This document shows, in pieces, positions 42,163 to 51,203 of a stretch of DNA of 64,000 bases. Within the stretch, counting starts at the first letter, position 1; the number at the start of each line of letters is the position of its first letter. The notes below the pieces were generated by a model. The model made no database searches and had not been told where the DNA came from. It saw only the letters and a program-made list of their open reading frames with translations. Source of the stretch: Croceibacterium selenioxidans. Lineage in GTDB: Bacteria; Pseudomonadota; Alphaproteobacteria; Sphingomonadales; Sphingomonadaceae. The position numbers and the translations under genes were made by a program. Where the stretch lies: positions 1 through 64,000 of the forward strand of contig NZ_JAHFVK010000001.1 in NCBI RefSeq assembly GCF_018599195.1, written 5' to 3'.

Positions 42163-43008
42163 ATGACGCTTGCAGGTACCCCTATTCCTGAGGAAAAGTG
42201 GCTCGAAAGCAAAGGCGGGCTGAAGATATTCACCCGCCACTGGCGGCCGGAAGGCGAGCCGAAGGCAGCGCTGGTGATTTGCCACGGGGTCAATTCTCAC
42301 GGTGGGCAATACCTGCGCGCGGGCGAGGAGTTCGCCGCCGCCGGATACGCGGTGACCGCGCTCGACCTGCGCGGCCGAGGGCGGTCGGAGGGCGAGCGCT
42401 TCCATGTCGAGACGATCGACGACTACGTCGCCGACGTGGCGGTCACGGTGGAATTGGCCAAGTCGCTCGATCCGGGTCGCAAGTGCTTTCTGCTCGGTCA
42501 CAGCGCTGGCGGGGTGACATCGGTCAGCTACGCGCTCGATCACCAGGACCAGATCGACGGGCTGATCTGCGAGAGCTTCGCCTTCCGCGTGTTCGCTCCG
42601 GACTTCGCGCTGACCTTGCTCAAAGGCGCCAGCCACGTCGTGCCGGACCTGCCGGCGTTGAAGCTGAAGATGGAGGACTTCTCGCGGGATCCGGCCTGGG
42701 TCGAGCAGCTCCTGGCCGACCCTTACACCCTTGACGAGAAGCAGCCGGTCGAAACCGTCGCCGCCTTTGCCCGGGCGGGAGACCGGTTCGAAAAGGAGTT
42801 CGGCAAGATCACCCTGCCGGTGCTGATCCTCCACGGGACAGCCGACAAGGCGACGCGGCCAGATGGAAGCCAGGAGTTCTTCGACCACGCCAGCAGTGAG
42901 GACAAGCAGCTGATCCTCTACCAGGACTACTACCACGACCTCCTCAACGACCTGGGCCGGGAGAAGGTCATGGGCGACATCATTGGCTGGCTAGACGCGC
43001 GGGTCTAG
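42163..43008 (+). CDS. Alpha/beta hydrolase, monoacylglycerol-lipase-like
   Basis: The product is 281 residues. The nucleophile elbow GHSAGG, the acid in HGTADKATRPDGS and the His in YYHDLLND form the catalytic triad; VICHGVNSHGGQYLRAGEEFAAAGYAVTALDLRGRGRSEG is the typical monoglyceride lipase start. It should hydrolyse an ester such as monoacylglycerol. No signal peptide, so it is cytoplasmic or membrane-associated. Confidence 0.82.
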   Translation: MTLAGTPIPEEKWLESKGGLKIFTRHWRPEGEPKAALVICHGVNSHGGQYLRAGEEFAAAGYAVTALDLRGRGRSEGERFHVETIDDYVADVAVTVELAKSLDPGRKCFLLGHSAGGVTSVSYALDHQDQIDGLICESFAFRVFAPDFALTLLKGASHVVPDLPALKLKMEDFSRDPAWVEQLLADPYTLDEKQPVETVAAFARAGDRFEKEFGKITLPVLILHGTADKATRPDGSQEFFDHASSEDKQLILYQDYYHDLLNDLGREKVMGDIIGWLDARV

Positions 43009-43018
43009 CCAGCCGCCG

Positions 43019-43444
43019 TCAGTGGCGGGCCACGCGGCTACCGACGGAGACAAAGAAGGCGGTCGACCAGCCGAGCAGGATGATGCCGTTGATCCCCTCG
43101 ATCGCGGCGATCAGCTCCCAGGACCGCTCGATGCCTTCGTCGTCGTAGCCGACGGTGCCGTAGGTGATGGTCGAAAAGTACACCGCCTCGTGCATGTCGG
43201 GCAGCGCGCCGAGCAGCCGATAGAGCCCGGCATAGAGCCAGATCTCGATCCCATGGAGGACAAAGACACCCAGCACTACGGTCACGGTAACCGCAACCCC
43301 TCGCACGGTCACATGGGATTGCAGGTCGAGATGCGAATGCGTGAGCTCGAGCCCAACCACCCGACGCAAGCCCAGCAGACCGAGAGCATGGATAAGGATC
43401 GTCAGCAAGATCATGCCCGACGCAATGGCGAGTTGATCGATCAT
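43019..43444 (-). CDS. Two-TM ion channel protein (K+ channel-like)
   Basis: The product is 141 residues with three hydrophobic segments, the last two flanking a pore loop FSTITYGTVGYDDEG. TVGYD corresponds to the selectivity filter of K+ channels, with TVGYDD in place of TVGYGD, so it is an Ion_trans_2-type channel or a close relative. The subunit should assemble as a tetramer. Confidence 0.78.
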   Translation of the reverse strand: MIDQLAIASGMILLTILIHALGLLGLRRVVGLELTHSHLDLQSHVTVRGVAVTVTVVLGVFVLHGIEIWLYAGLYRLLGALPDMHEAVYFSTITYGTVGYDDEGIERSWELIAAIEGINGIILLGWSTAFFVSVGSRVARH

Positions 43445-43488
43445 TTACGCGTTGTGTGGATCCGCCTGGAAGGCGTCAATCCGCAAAC

Positions 43489-44199
43489 TCAGGTGTCGTA
43501 GCGATCGAACCACGAACAAGCGATGTCGGGACGAAGGGCCTTCAAGTCGTCAAACTGCCTCTTGGGCGCGAAGCGAGCACACTGCAGGTAGGCGAGATTG
43601 GGGCAGGCCGCGAGGGGGATCAGGTTCTTGTCGGCCAGGCGCACGGAAGTCATGAAAAGTGCCTCGAACCCGAAGCCGGTGAGGGGGGCGAGGCTGGGCA
43701 CTTTCTGCATGGTCCACATACTTCCCTCGACGCCGAGCGAGGTGAGCTGGTCCTTCAACGGGGAAATCCAGTCGAGGGAGCCCATGTGCTTGGCGTTCTC
43801 GACGAACAGGTGAGTGAGGGCCGGGAGCCGGGTAATAGGGTCGAAGTGAGCCACGTTCCGCGGGCTGTCGAGCTTCAGGTAGGTGAGGCGTCTCAACCGC
43901 TCGAGTCCCGAAAAATCAGCAGCAGTCACTGGCCAGCCCAGCCACAAGTATTCGAGCTCTTCCAGCTCGCAAATCTCGTCAAGGTACGCCTGATCCACTG
44001 CCGAGGCGAACAGCGTCATAATGGACTTCCTCTGCCCAATTCCCCGGTGCGATTTCTTGTTCCGGTTCAGGCTGACCAACGTGGCGCCTTCCGCGATGTC
44101 CTCGGCGGTGGCGACGTGAGCACGTCGCACGGCAGCCCAGTCTGGCAGCCGCCGCAGTTCGGCATTGCGCCCGTCGATCAAGCTGGTTTCGCCCACCAC
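43489..44199 (-). CDS. Leucine-rich-repeat-like protein
   Basis: The product is about 236 residues with LRR-like strands: LEELEYLWLGWPVTAADFSGLERLRRLTYLKLDS and LTHLFVENAKH. It begins at GTG 44199 or GTG 44196; AGGGGA precedes both. A longer frame upstream overlaps the preceding gene and is not favoured. LRR proteins bind other proteins; the target is unknown. It overlaps no neighbour but lies 56 bp downstream of the gene at 44256. Confidence 0.6.
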   Translation of the reverse strand: MVGETSLIDGRNAELRRLPDWAAVRRAHVATAEDIAEGATLVSLNRNKKSHRGIGQRKSIMTLFASAVDQAYLDEICELEELEYLWLGWPVTAADFSGLERLRRLTYLKLDSPRNVAHFDPITRLPALTHLFVENAKHMGSLDWISPLKDQLTSLGVEGSMWTMQKVPSLAPLTGFGFEALFMTSVRLADKNLIPLAACPNLAYLQCARFAPKRQFDDLKALRPDIACSWFDRYDT

Positions 44200-44255
44200 C
44201 CGTCCCCTGTTTATGACGGGATTAGCGGCAAGTGGTGAAGAAGGACTTGCCGTGC

Positions 44256-44702
44256 TCAGTACAGCCCCTCGGGGAGACTCGACTTGCGCACGGTCTCCGA
44301 TTGCCGAGCAGCGGCGGCCGCAGCGTCCTTCACGGCCTCTTCGGCTTCGTGCGCGATCTCTCGGGCGCTTTTGGGCTCCGCCACGTCCATGTCTTCCTGC
44401 GGCAAGGTCGATACCGGTTCCCATGGCTCGTAGACCGGTGCCGGATATTGCCAGATCGCGCCGTCATACGCATCCGACGGGCCATATGTGCCGGAGTATT
44501 CCACGGTCGTGCCCTGCAGATCCGGCTCGGCCCAGGATTGGGTCTCCGCAGGTACTCTTGCCCGACCGGAGTGAAGCGTGGGCTCGTAAGCGGGAGTCTT
44601 GGGCACAGGCGCGAAAAGCGGGGCAGTTAGTGCTCCGACCACGATGCCGACCGCCGCCAGCGAGGCGATTGTCAAAACGTCCCTTCGATTGGCAGACTTC
44701 AT
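44256..44702 (-). CDS. Single-TM protein of unknown function
   Basis: The product is 148 residues. Residues about 10-30 form a membrane segment (VLTIASLAAVGIVVGALTAPLF), then a Pro-rich and acidic periplasmic part (YEPWEPVSTLPQEDMDVAEPK) and a terminal alanine-rich helix. I recognise no family. It lies upstream of the LRR-like gene on the same strand and may be co-transcribed. Confidence 0.55.
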   Translation of the reverse strand: MKSANRRDVLTIASLAAVGIVVGALTAPLFAPVPKTPAYEPTLHSGRARVPAETQSWAEPDLQGTTVEYSGTYGPSDAYDGAIWQYPAPVYEPWEPVSTLPQEDMDVAEPKSAREIAHEAEEAVKDAAAAAARQSETVRKSSLPEGLY

Positions 44703-44819
44703 CGGTCCGGTCCACTTCTCGTCGAGAATCTAAATACCATTGCGAGTACGGGGTTTCCGAGTCTTTGTTTCCGCCTGCGTTTCGCTTAGCGTGGTTCAGG
44801 GGTTGAATCGGGGGGAAGC

Positions 44820-46370
44820 ATGAGGATCCTGGCAGCGCTTTGCGCGCTGGCGTTGTTGCCGTCAGCAGCACATGCCGAATGGCTCGAAGTTTCGAGCGCT
44901 CATTTCGTGGTCTACGCCGACGATACAGAGCGGGACGCGCGGAAGTTTTCCGAACAGCTCGAGCGGTATCACGCGGCCATGGAGATTGTCACCGGGCTGG
45001 AAGGCCAGATGCCGAGCCCGTCAAACCGGGTGACCGTCTTCGTGGTGAAGAACCCGCGCCAGGTGCAGCGCCTGGCCGGCAATCGGGACGTCTATGGATT
45101 TTACATTCCGCGAGCGGGAGGTTCGGTCGCCTTCGTGCCTCGGGTGGAGGTCAAGAGTGGGCAGCCGGACTTCTCGATGATCGCCCTCCTGCACGAGTAT
45201 GCTCACCATTTCCTCCTCTCCAGCAGCCGTTTTCCGAGTCCGCGATGGTTCGGAGAGGGAGGAGCGGAGTTCTTCGCTTCGGCCGAATTCACCACCAGCG
45301 GAGGCGTCAGCGTTGGCATGCCTGCCAATCACCGCGGCTGGGAACTAGCCCTCGCGCGCAACGTCAAAGTGGCCGAGCTGGTCGATCCGGAAGCTTATGA
45401 GAAGAAGTCGCGCCGGAATAGCTACGACGCCTTCTACGGCAAGAGCTGGCTTCTCTATCACTACCTGACGTTCACCCCCGACCGATCGGGCCAGCTTCGG
45501 CGCTATGTGCAAGCCATGGCTCGCGGGAAGACCTCGCGGGAAGCGGCAGAGGAAGTGTTCGGGGATCTCGACCAGCTGGAGCGCGAACTGCAGAGGTACC
45601 TTGAGCAGAAGACGATGCTCTCGCTTCGTTTCGCTCCAGAGCAACTCACGATCCAGCCGATTGCCGTGCGTCAGATCAGCAAGGGCGAGGAAGAGATGAT
45701 GCCCATACGGTTGCGCTCGCGGCGAGGCGTCTCGCGAGAGGAGGCGATGGAGATTCTCGTCGACGCCAGAAAGGTCGCGGCTCGATACCCGGCCGATGCT
45801 GCGGTGCTGGCCGCCTTGGCCGAAGCCGAGTTCGACGCGGGCAATGACGCAGAAGCGATAGCCGCGGCCGACGGGGCGCTGGCAATCGATCCGGGACAGG
45901 TTAACGCTTATGTTCAGAAGGGATTCGCGTTGTTCCGCGGGGCGGAAGAGGCCGAGGATCGAACAACCGCCTACCGGAAGGCAGTCGCTCCGTTCCTGGC
46001 GCTTAACAAGCTGGAAAACGACCATCCGTTGCCGCTCATTTTCTATTATCGCAGCTTCGTGGATAGTGGCCGGCAACCCCCTGAAACTGCGGTTCTGGGA
46101 CTGCAGCGCGCGGCGGAACTGGCGCCTTTCGATCTTGGCTTGCAGATGATGGTCGCTCGCGAACTGGCCTCGGAAGGCAAGTTTGCCGAGGCTCGCTACC
46201 ACCTGATTCCGGTTGCCTATTCACCTCATCCTGATGGGCTTTCGGAGCCAGCCCGCATGGCGATTGAAAAGATCGACAGCGGTTCGGTAGAGGATCGGCA
46301 AGAGCTGGTACGACTCATGAGTGGGGCAGAAATCGAGGAAGAACCGGCGGACGGCGGATCCGAGGGATAA
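44820..46370 (+). CDS. Secreted zinc metallopeptidase with TPR-like repeats
   Basis: The product is 516 residues. A signal peptide ends near SAAHAE. HEYAHH (125-130) with the following PRWFGEGGAEFF (E145) is a gluzincin/DUF1570-type zinc site. The C-terminal half (about 310-490) has TPR-like repeats such as AEAEFDAGNDAEAIAAADGALAIDP. The enzyme is probably periplasmic and cleaves peptides, with repeats for partner or substrate binding. Confidence 0.8.
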   Translation: MRILAALCALALLPSAAHAEWLEVSSAHFVVYADDTERDARKFSEQLERYHAAMEIVTGLEGQMPSPSNRVTVFVVKNPRQVQRLAGNRDVYGFYIPRAGGSVAFVPRVEVKSGQPDFSMIALLHEYAHHFLLSSSRFPSPRWFGEGGAEFFASAEFTTSGGVSVGMPANHRGWELALARNVKVAELVDPEAYEKKSRRNSYDAFYGKSWLLYHYLTFTPDRSGQLRRYVQAMARGKTSREAAEEVFGDLDQLERELQRYLEQKTMLSLRFAPEQLTIQPIAVRQISKGEEEMMPIRLRSRRGVSREEAMEILVDARKVAARYPADAAVLAALAEAEFDAGNDAEAIAAADGALAIDPGQVNAYVQKGFALFRGAEEAEDRTTAYRKAVAPFLALNKLENDHPLPLIFYYRSFVDSGRQPPETAVLGLQRAAELAPFDLGLQMMVARELASEGKFAEARYHLIPVAYSPHPDGLSEPARMAIEKIDSGSVEDRQELVRLMSGAEIEEEPADGGSEG

Positions 46371-46415
46371 GGCGCGCGAGGGAACTCATCGACAAGGCGA
46401 AGGATTGGTGTGGTC

Positions 46416-46871
46416 ATGACAGGAAAGACACTACTGGCGGTGGGCTCCGCATTTCTGCTGCTCACGGCGTGCCAGGCGAGTGACGGCACCGGGCAGGCAG
46501 GCGCGAACGTCCCTGATCCGGATTCGACCAAGCCCTATGATGGAATCTCCGAAACTGAAATCCTGCGTTTTTCCGGGACCGAGCCTTTCTGGGGAGGTCA
46601 GGTAAGGGGTTCCGCGCTGACCTATACCACGCCCGAAAACCCCGACGGCACCACGATCACGGTCGAGCGATTCGCGGGGCGAGGCGGTCTCTCGTTCAGC
46701 GGTGTTCTCGATCACGCCGATCTTGAAATGACAGTCACCCCCATGCGTTGCAGTGATGGCATGTCCGATCGCGTCTACCCCTTCGCCGTCATGCTCAAGA
46801 TCGGTGAGGAAACCCGCAACGGTTGCGCGTGGTCGGACAAGCATCGGTTCGAAGGCCCGGAACGGCCGTAG
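46416..46871 (+). CDS. Small lipoprotein, COG3650-like
   Basis: The product is 151 residues. The lipobox LLTAC ends a lipoprotein signal. The core has LRFSGTEPFWGGQV, TPENPDGTTITVERF, then DLEMTVTPMRCSDGMSDRVYPFAVMLKIG and GCAWS, a pattern seen in COG3650-type membrane-associated proteins. ATG 46416 is used; GTG 46410 is in frame. The function is unknown; members bind heme or are lysozyme-inhibitor-like. Confidence 0.68.
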   Translation: MTGKTLLAVGSAFLLLTACQASDGTGQAGANVPDPDSTKPYDGISETEILRFSGTEPFWGGQVRGSALTYTTPENPDGTTITVERFAGRGGLSFSGVLDHADLEMTVTPMRCSDGMSDRVYPFAVMLKIGEETRNGCAWSDKHRFEGPERP

Positions 46872-46908
46872 CGCTGGCCCTGGGCTCGAGGGTGCCTATA
46901 TCGGCACA

Positions 46909-47700
46909 GTGACGATACAACCGAGCCTGTTCATCCCGCACGGCGGCGGTCCGTGCTTTTTTATGCCTGATCCCCACGGGGTCTGGACAAAGATGGGCGA
47001 CTATCTTCGAGCCCTGCCGTTAACTCTGCCCGAAACTCCCAAGGCGATTCTGGTGATCTCCGGACATTGGGAAGAGCGCGCCTTTTCATTCACCGGCAGC
47101 GACGCGCATCCAGGACTGATCTTCGACTATTACGGTTTTCCTCCCGAAACCTACCGGCTTGTGTGGACTGCGCTCGGTGCGCCGTGGCTGGCCGAACGGG
47201 GTGCGGAGCTTCTGCGCGACGCCGGGCTGCAGGTGGCGATCGTTCAGGAGCGTGGATTCGACCATGGGGTATTCATCCCCCTCAAGGTCGCCTTTCCCGA
47301 CGCGGACGTGCCGGTGGTGCAGATGTCGCTTCACGCCTCGCTCGATCCCTCCTTGCACCTCGCGGCCGGACGGGCGCTGGCGCCGTTGCGGGAAGAGGGC
47401 GTGCTCGTGCTCGGCTCTGGGATGAGCTTTCACAATCTGCGCGCCATGGGCGATCCGCGCGTTGCCGAACCTTCAGCCGAGTTCGACCGATGGCTCGCGG
47501 CCGCCGCGGAATCGTCATCGGAAGAACGAGCCGAGCGACTTGCCCGGTGGGACACCGCACCCTGGGCCCGGCTTTGCCATCCTCGCGAAGAGCACCTGAT
47601 CCCCCTGATGGTGGCCGCCGGCGCCTCCGGGGAGGTCGGTATTCAGGACTATCGCGAATTCGTGTTGGGCGGCGCGGTTTCCGCATTCCGCTTCGCCTGA
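46909..47700 (+). CDS. DODA-type class III extradiol dioxygenase
   Basis: The product is 263 residues. FIPHGGGPCFFMPDP, ISGHWEE, YYGFPPETYRLVW, RGFDHGVFIPLKVAFPDADVPVVQMSL and LGSGMSFHN match the LigB/DODA superfamily (4,5-DOPA dioxygenase or ring-opening of catechols). The iron-binding His residues are H11 or H22-like, H52 and H117-like. Start is GTG 46909 with no strong ribosome site. A cupin gene lies convergent right after it. Substrate unknown. Confidence 0.8.
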   Translation: MTIQPSLFIPHGGGPCFFMPDPHGVWTKMGDYLRALPLTLPETPKAILVISGHWEERAFSFTGSDAHPGLIFDYYGFPPETYRLVWTALGAPWLAERGAELLRDAGLQVAIVQERGFDHGVFIPLKVAFPDADVPVVQMSLHASLDPSLHLAAGRALAPLREEGVLVLGSGMSFHNLRAMGDPRVAEPSAEFDRWLAAAAESSSEERAERLARWDTAPWARLCHPREEHLIPLMVAAGASGEVGIQDYREFVLGGAVSAFRFA

Positions 47701-47707
47701 CGCCCTG

Positions 47708-48223
47708 TCATTCCATCAGTTGCAGGGGCTTCGGCAATTTGGCCAGAAGTTCATCCGAGAACTCGCCCGCGATGTGGAAAAAGGCCATGCGGGCGATCTT
47801 GTCCCCGCGGTTTTCCCACGCATGGTCAGTGCCGCGCTGCACGACCACTTCGCCGGGCTTAAGTACGACTTCGCTGTCGTCGAGAACGAGCACGATCTCG
47901 CCTTCGATCACCACGGCGTAGTCGAGCGTTCGTGTTCGGTGCATCACCGTGCGATGCCCGCCCTTGTGCGGGGGATAAATGTCGATGATTCGGATAAGGT
48001 GACCGCTGTTCGGCATGATTTCGAACGGCCGAGCTGTGGGTTCTCCGCCAGGCAGCGAGGTTAGTGTCGGAACGGCCTCGGCCGAGTTCCAGATCTCGTT
48101 GAAGTCCGCGCCCACAGCCGCGCCGAGCATGGGATGATTTTGCGGTGGAAGGCCGTCCGAGACGACAATCGATTTGCCATTCGCATCATGGCCGGTGACC
48201 ACGCGCCTAACTTTGCCCACCAT
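47708..48223 (-). CDS. Cupin-domain protein
   Basis: The product is 171 residues. The cupin core has GHLIRIIDIYPPHKGGHRTVMHRTRTLDYAVVIEGEIVLVLDDSEVVLKPGEVVVQRGTDHAW, with two or three metal-ligand His residues. N-terminal HDANGKSIVVSDG is typical of dioxygenase-like cupins. Convergent to the DODA-type dioxygenase gene with an 8-bp gap; association in aromatic breakdown is possible, but not proven. Confidence 0.75.
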   Translation of the reverse strand: MVGKVRRVVTGHDANGKSIVVSDGLPPQNHPMLGAAVGADFNEIWNSAEAVPTLTSLPGGEPTARPFEIMPNSGHLIRIIDIYPPHKGGHRTVMHRTRTLDYAVVIEGEIVLVLDDSEVVLKPGEVVVQRGTDHAWENRGDKIARMAFFHIAGEFSDELLAKLPKPLQLME

Positions 48224-48260
48224 GCTTGATCCTCTCCAGTTTGGGAGAAGTTAGGCGGCG

Positions 48261-48410
48261 TCAGTGGTGCTTGAAATACTGAACTTCGCGTTCGTGTTTC
48301 AGAGCCGCCTCCTTGTTGTCAAACGTTCCCAGGTTGCGGCGCTTGCCGGTTTTGGGGTCCTTCTTACGCGAATAGAGCCGGTACTGGCCCGACGTGAGCT
48401 TGCGGATCAT
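48261..48410 (-). CDS. Small basic conserved protein
   Basis: The product is 49 residues: MIRKLTSGQYRLYSRKKD followed by PKTGKRRNLGTFDNKEAALKHEREVQYFKHH. It is lysine- and arginine-rich, reminiscent of an AP2-like or nucleic-acid-binding hairpin. It is widespread as a short conserved protein in proteobacteria. GGAGG lies seven bases before ATG 48410. Confidence 0.65.
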   Translation of the reverse strand: MIRKLTSGQYRLYSRKKDPKTGKRRNLGTFDNKEAALKHEREVQYFKHH

Positions 48411-48474
48411 GGTCCAACCTCCGGGACTGCCCGTTACCGCCAACGGGCGCAGGCGACCGGTGTTCCGGAGTACA

Positions 48475-49956
48475 TCAGTGGACGCCCGGCAGCTCCAGAT
48501 CGGTCGCTCGCCGCGGCTGGGCGGGTGTCAGCAGGTTCCGCTGCGGCGCCGAAGTTTCGACCTTGCCGGAGATGGAAGCCGTCGCGGCAGTGGAGACTGA
48601 CGCGATAGCTGTGCAACTGCGCCCCGCCAGGAAGTCGAGAGCCGTTCTCACCATCGCTTCGTTCGGATCGCCGAGCTGGTGACCGATGTCGTCGCTTGCC
48701 CGGCATGTGTTCGGCACGGTGGAGGCAAGCCCGTTGTAATACTCTCCCTGATGGTCGGCGTTTTCCACCTTCAGCGCAATTGCCCGCAAACGGTCGTCGC
48801 AGTCGGGCCTGTCGAGGGCGATCTGTCCAACGGGCTTGCCGTAGGTATTGGTCCCGATCAGCGCCATGCCAGTACCCAGGTAGGGTTGCATCCCGTTGAT
48901 GACCATTTCGCTCGCTGAGGCAGTGCCGCTCGTACCGATGAACGCGATCCGCGTTGGCGCGATCGATTCTGCCTGTGGCTCGAATGCGATTGTCTCGTTT
49001 TCGGCGGACTTGGAGTCGCGAAAGGTGACGTAGCCAAAGTCCTGACCACTGCGGCCGGCTGCCATGAGGTCGCCCATGAAGGCGGCGATCGAAATCAGTC
49101 CGCCACCGTTATAACGGAGGTCGATAATCAGCTCGGTGACGCCATGGGCCTTGAACTCCGCAAATGCCGCGCGAAGATCGGGCTCGGCGGTGTCGATGAA
49201 AGTCCGCAGGTTGATGTAGCCGACTTTTCGCCCGCCATCGTCGATGATCTTCGAGCCGAAACGATCGGAGACCGGGTCGAGATCGAACACGGATTTTGAC
49301 AAACTGACTGTTCGCGTCGTTCCTGACAGGTCGCGGACCACCAGTTGCCGGGTGAGCCCTACGGTGTCTGCTCCTAGTGCGTCTATTACCGAATAAGGTC
49401 CTCCGGCCCCCATCAGGGTCGAGACGTTTTGTCCGCCAATCTGGACGATCTCCACACCACGGTCGATACCCGCGGCGAGTGCTGGCGCTCCCTCGAACGC
49501 CTCAATGACGAACACGCGGTTCGACGATGAATCATAGCCCAGACGGAACCCGAAGCTCGCGTCGACCTGACCCTGCTCGTAGTAGGCGTTTTCCTCGGCG
49601 ATCGAGGTCAAATAGGTGAAATAGCGGTCGCGATTCTGCGCTCTGGCTGGGGCCACCAGCGCATCGACGTAGTCTTCCAGGGTGCTGTTCGCCGTCTGGC
49701 TCGCGCTCAGGTCGAGCAAGCTGGGGAAGAGGTACCATTCGCCGAGCTGGTTTTTCACCCAGTCCTTGCGTGTAGCGAGGGAGCACCCGGTCGTCGTCGC
49801 GGGCGTCGGGGTGGGACTGGGCGCGGGAGCGACGCTACCTGTTGCGCTGCCCGAACCACCCGATCCGCCTCCTCCTCCGCAAGCTGCCACCATCGCCACA
49901 CATGCGGCAGTCAGCGCAAGATTCTTGCTCCGTCGCAAGAAAACTGAAGTTTTCAC
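48475..49956 (-). CDS. S41-family peptidase lipoprotein
   Basis: The product is 493 residues. The lipobox VAACGGG (C26) is followed by a Gly/Ser-rich and Pro/Thr-rich linker. A PDZ-like region (FRLGYDSSSNRVFVIEAFEGAPALAAGIDRGVEIVQIGG) precedes the S41 core: LIIDLRYNGGGL, TSGTASASEMVINGM (Ser nucleophile) and TYGKPVGQ (Lys). It is a C-terminal-processing-type protease at the envelope. Start is GTG 49956. Confidence 0.85.
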   Translation of the reverse strand: MKTSVFLRRSKNLALTAACVAMVAACGGGGGSGGSGSATGSVAPAPSPTPTPATTTGCSLATRKDWVKNQLGEWYLFPSLLDLSASQTANSTLEDYVDALVAPARAQNRDRYFTYLTSIAEENAYYEQGQVDASFGFRLGYDSSSNRVFVIEAFEGAPALAAGIDRGVEIVQIGGQNVSTLMGAGGPYSVIDALGADTVGLTRQLVVRDLSGTTRTVSLSKSVFDLDPVSDRFGSKIIDDGGRKVGYINLRTFIDTAEPDLRAAFAEFKAHGVTELIIDLRYNGGGLISIAAFMGDLMAAGRSGQDFGYVTFRDSKSAENETIAFEPQAESIAPTRIAFIGTSGTASASEMVINGMQPYLGTGMALIGTNTYGKPVGQIALDRPDCDDRLRAIALKVENADHQGEYYNGLASTVPNTCRASDDIGHQLGDPNEAMVRTALDFLAGRSCTAIASVSTAATASISGKVETSAPQRNLLTPAQPRRATDLELPGVH

Positions 49957-50156
49957 AGTCGCTTAGTCACCCGTCTGCGGGCCAAGCTATGGCGAGGCAC
50001 GGATTGCCGCAAGCGGTCTGGTGCCGTCGTGACGCCATTATCTATCGAAACCTGTGGGAAATTCTTCGACAGGTACGAGGGGAGTGGCCCTTGCCATCGG
50101 GCGGGCGAAGGGGCAGAGCGCCCAAAATTCGATCGCCGCAAGCAAGAGAAGGCTAA

Positions 50157-50756
50157 ATGCCCGCACAGATACCCGCATGGCTCGGCGAGGCGCTGCCCGA
50201 CGCCCGGCCTGGGCATGCCAGGCTGATTGTCGCTGCGCTTGGCGACGAAGGGCTGCTCAATCGCGGTGGCTTCAGGCTACGTTCCGCAGCTTTCGAAGAT
50301 GGCGAGGAACTCGATCCGAGCTTCACGGCCAGTGAAGAAGATGCCGTCGCCCCGCCTCTCGAATGGACCACGCCCCCTGCAGGAGCGCAGGAACTCGTTC
50401 TGGTGGTCGAGGATCCGGACGCCCCCGGGGCTGAGCCGTTTTGCCACTGGCTCGTCTGGGGCCTTGCACCACAGAAGGGGCAGTTGCTCGAGGGCGAAAC
50501 GCCCCCGCGCGTTGGCAAGAATGCGTTTGGCAACTCCGAGTGGCTTTTGCCTGATCCGCCGACAGGGCAGGATCCGCATGATTACGTATTTCAGCTCTTC
50601 GCGCTTGACGAAACGCTCGCGCTAATGCCCGGGGCAACGCGCGCCGACCTCGTCGCAGCGATGAAAGGGCACGTTATCGCCGTCGCGGTCTTGACCGCGA
50701 CCTATCAGCGCAGCGATGAAGACGAATATGACTGGGATGAGGACGACGGGGGCTGA
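50157..50756 (+). CDS. YbhB/YbcL phosphatidylethanolamine-binding-like protein
   Basis: The product is 199 residues. FTASEEDAVAPPLEWTTPPAGAQELVLVVEDPDAPG, FCHWLVWGL and the terminal AMKGHVIAVAVLTATYQR match the Raf-kinase-inhibitor-like PEBP family. It has an acidic C-terminus (RSDEDEYDWDEDDGG). Bacterial members are poorly understood. The ATG at 50157 gives a compact family-like protein. Confidence 0.82.
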   Translation: MPAQIPAWLGEALPDARPGHARLIVAALGDEGLLNRGGFRLRSAAFEDGEELDPSFTASEEDAVAPPLEWTTPPAGAQELVLVVEDPDAPGAEPFCHWLVWGLAPQKGQLLEGETPPRVGKNAFGNSEWLLPDPPTGQDPHDYVFQLFALDETLALMPGATRADLVAAMKGHVIAVAVLTATYQRSDEDEYDWDEDDGG

Positions 50757-50791
50757 TCTCGGCGTCAGGTGAGCAAGGAAAGGACAATCTT

Positions 50792-51043
50792 ATGGCCGCC
50801 AAGAACAATGCACTTAGCAAACCGGTGAATCTTTCGCCTGAACTGGAGGCCGTCGTCGGCAAGGGTCCGCTCAGCCGCGCCCAGGTCACCTCGAAGGTGT
50901 GGGAACACATCAAGGCGAACGGCCTGCAAGACTCCAAGGACAAGCGCATGATCAACCCAGACGCCAAGCTCGGCGCGGTGATCGGCAAGGATCAGATCTC
51001 GATGTTCAAGATGACGTCGGCGGTCAACAAGCACCTCAGCTGA
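50792..51043 (+). CDS. SWIB-domain protein
   Basis: The product is 83 residues, almost wholly a SWIB/MDM2 domain: LSPELEAVVGKGPLSRAQVTSKVWEHIKANGLQDSKDKRMINPDAKLGAVIG. SWIB domains are typical of eukaryotic chromatin proteins and also occur in chlamydiae and some proteobacteria. The bacterial function is unclear; binding to DNA or nucleoid proteins is suspected. A strong terminator follows. Confidence 0.88.
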   Translation: MAAKNNALSKPVNLSPELEAVVGKGPLSRAQVTSKVWEHIKANGLQDSKDKRMINPDAKLGAVIGKDQISMFKMTSAVNKHLS

Positions 51044-51094
51044 TTTCGGACGAAGCGGGCCCCGCGTCCGCTTCGCGCCAATGAAGCGAAAATG

Positions 51095-51142
51095 GCTGGC
51101 CCGCGTGCCTCGCTGATGGCATGCGGGCCAGCGTCGTTTTTT
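51095..51142 (+). terminator. Rho-independent terminator after the SWIB gene
   Basis: GCTGGCCCGCGTGCC (51095-51109) and GGCATGCGGGCCAGC (51118-51132) pair over 15 bp with one wobble, followed by GTCG and TTTTTT. This is the clearest intrinsic terminator in the window and isolates the SWIB gene from the dioxygenase gene. Confidence 0.9.
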
Positions 51143-51203
51143 GGGGTCGACTTTTTTGAGAGCCGTCAAGGAAGAGGCCGCCCGAGAGGAATAGAAGAAC
51201 AGC

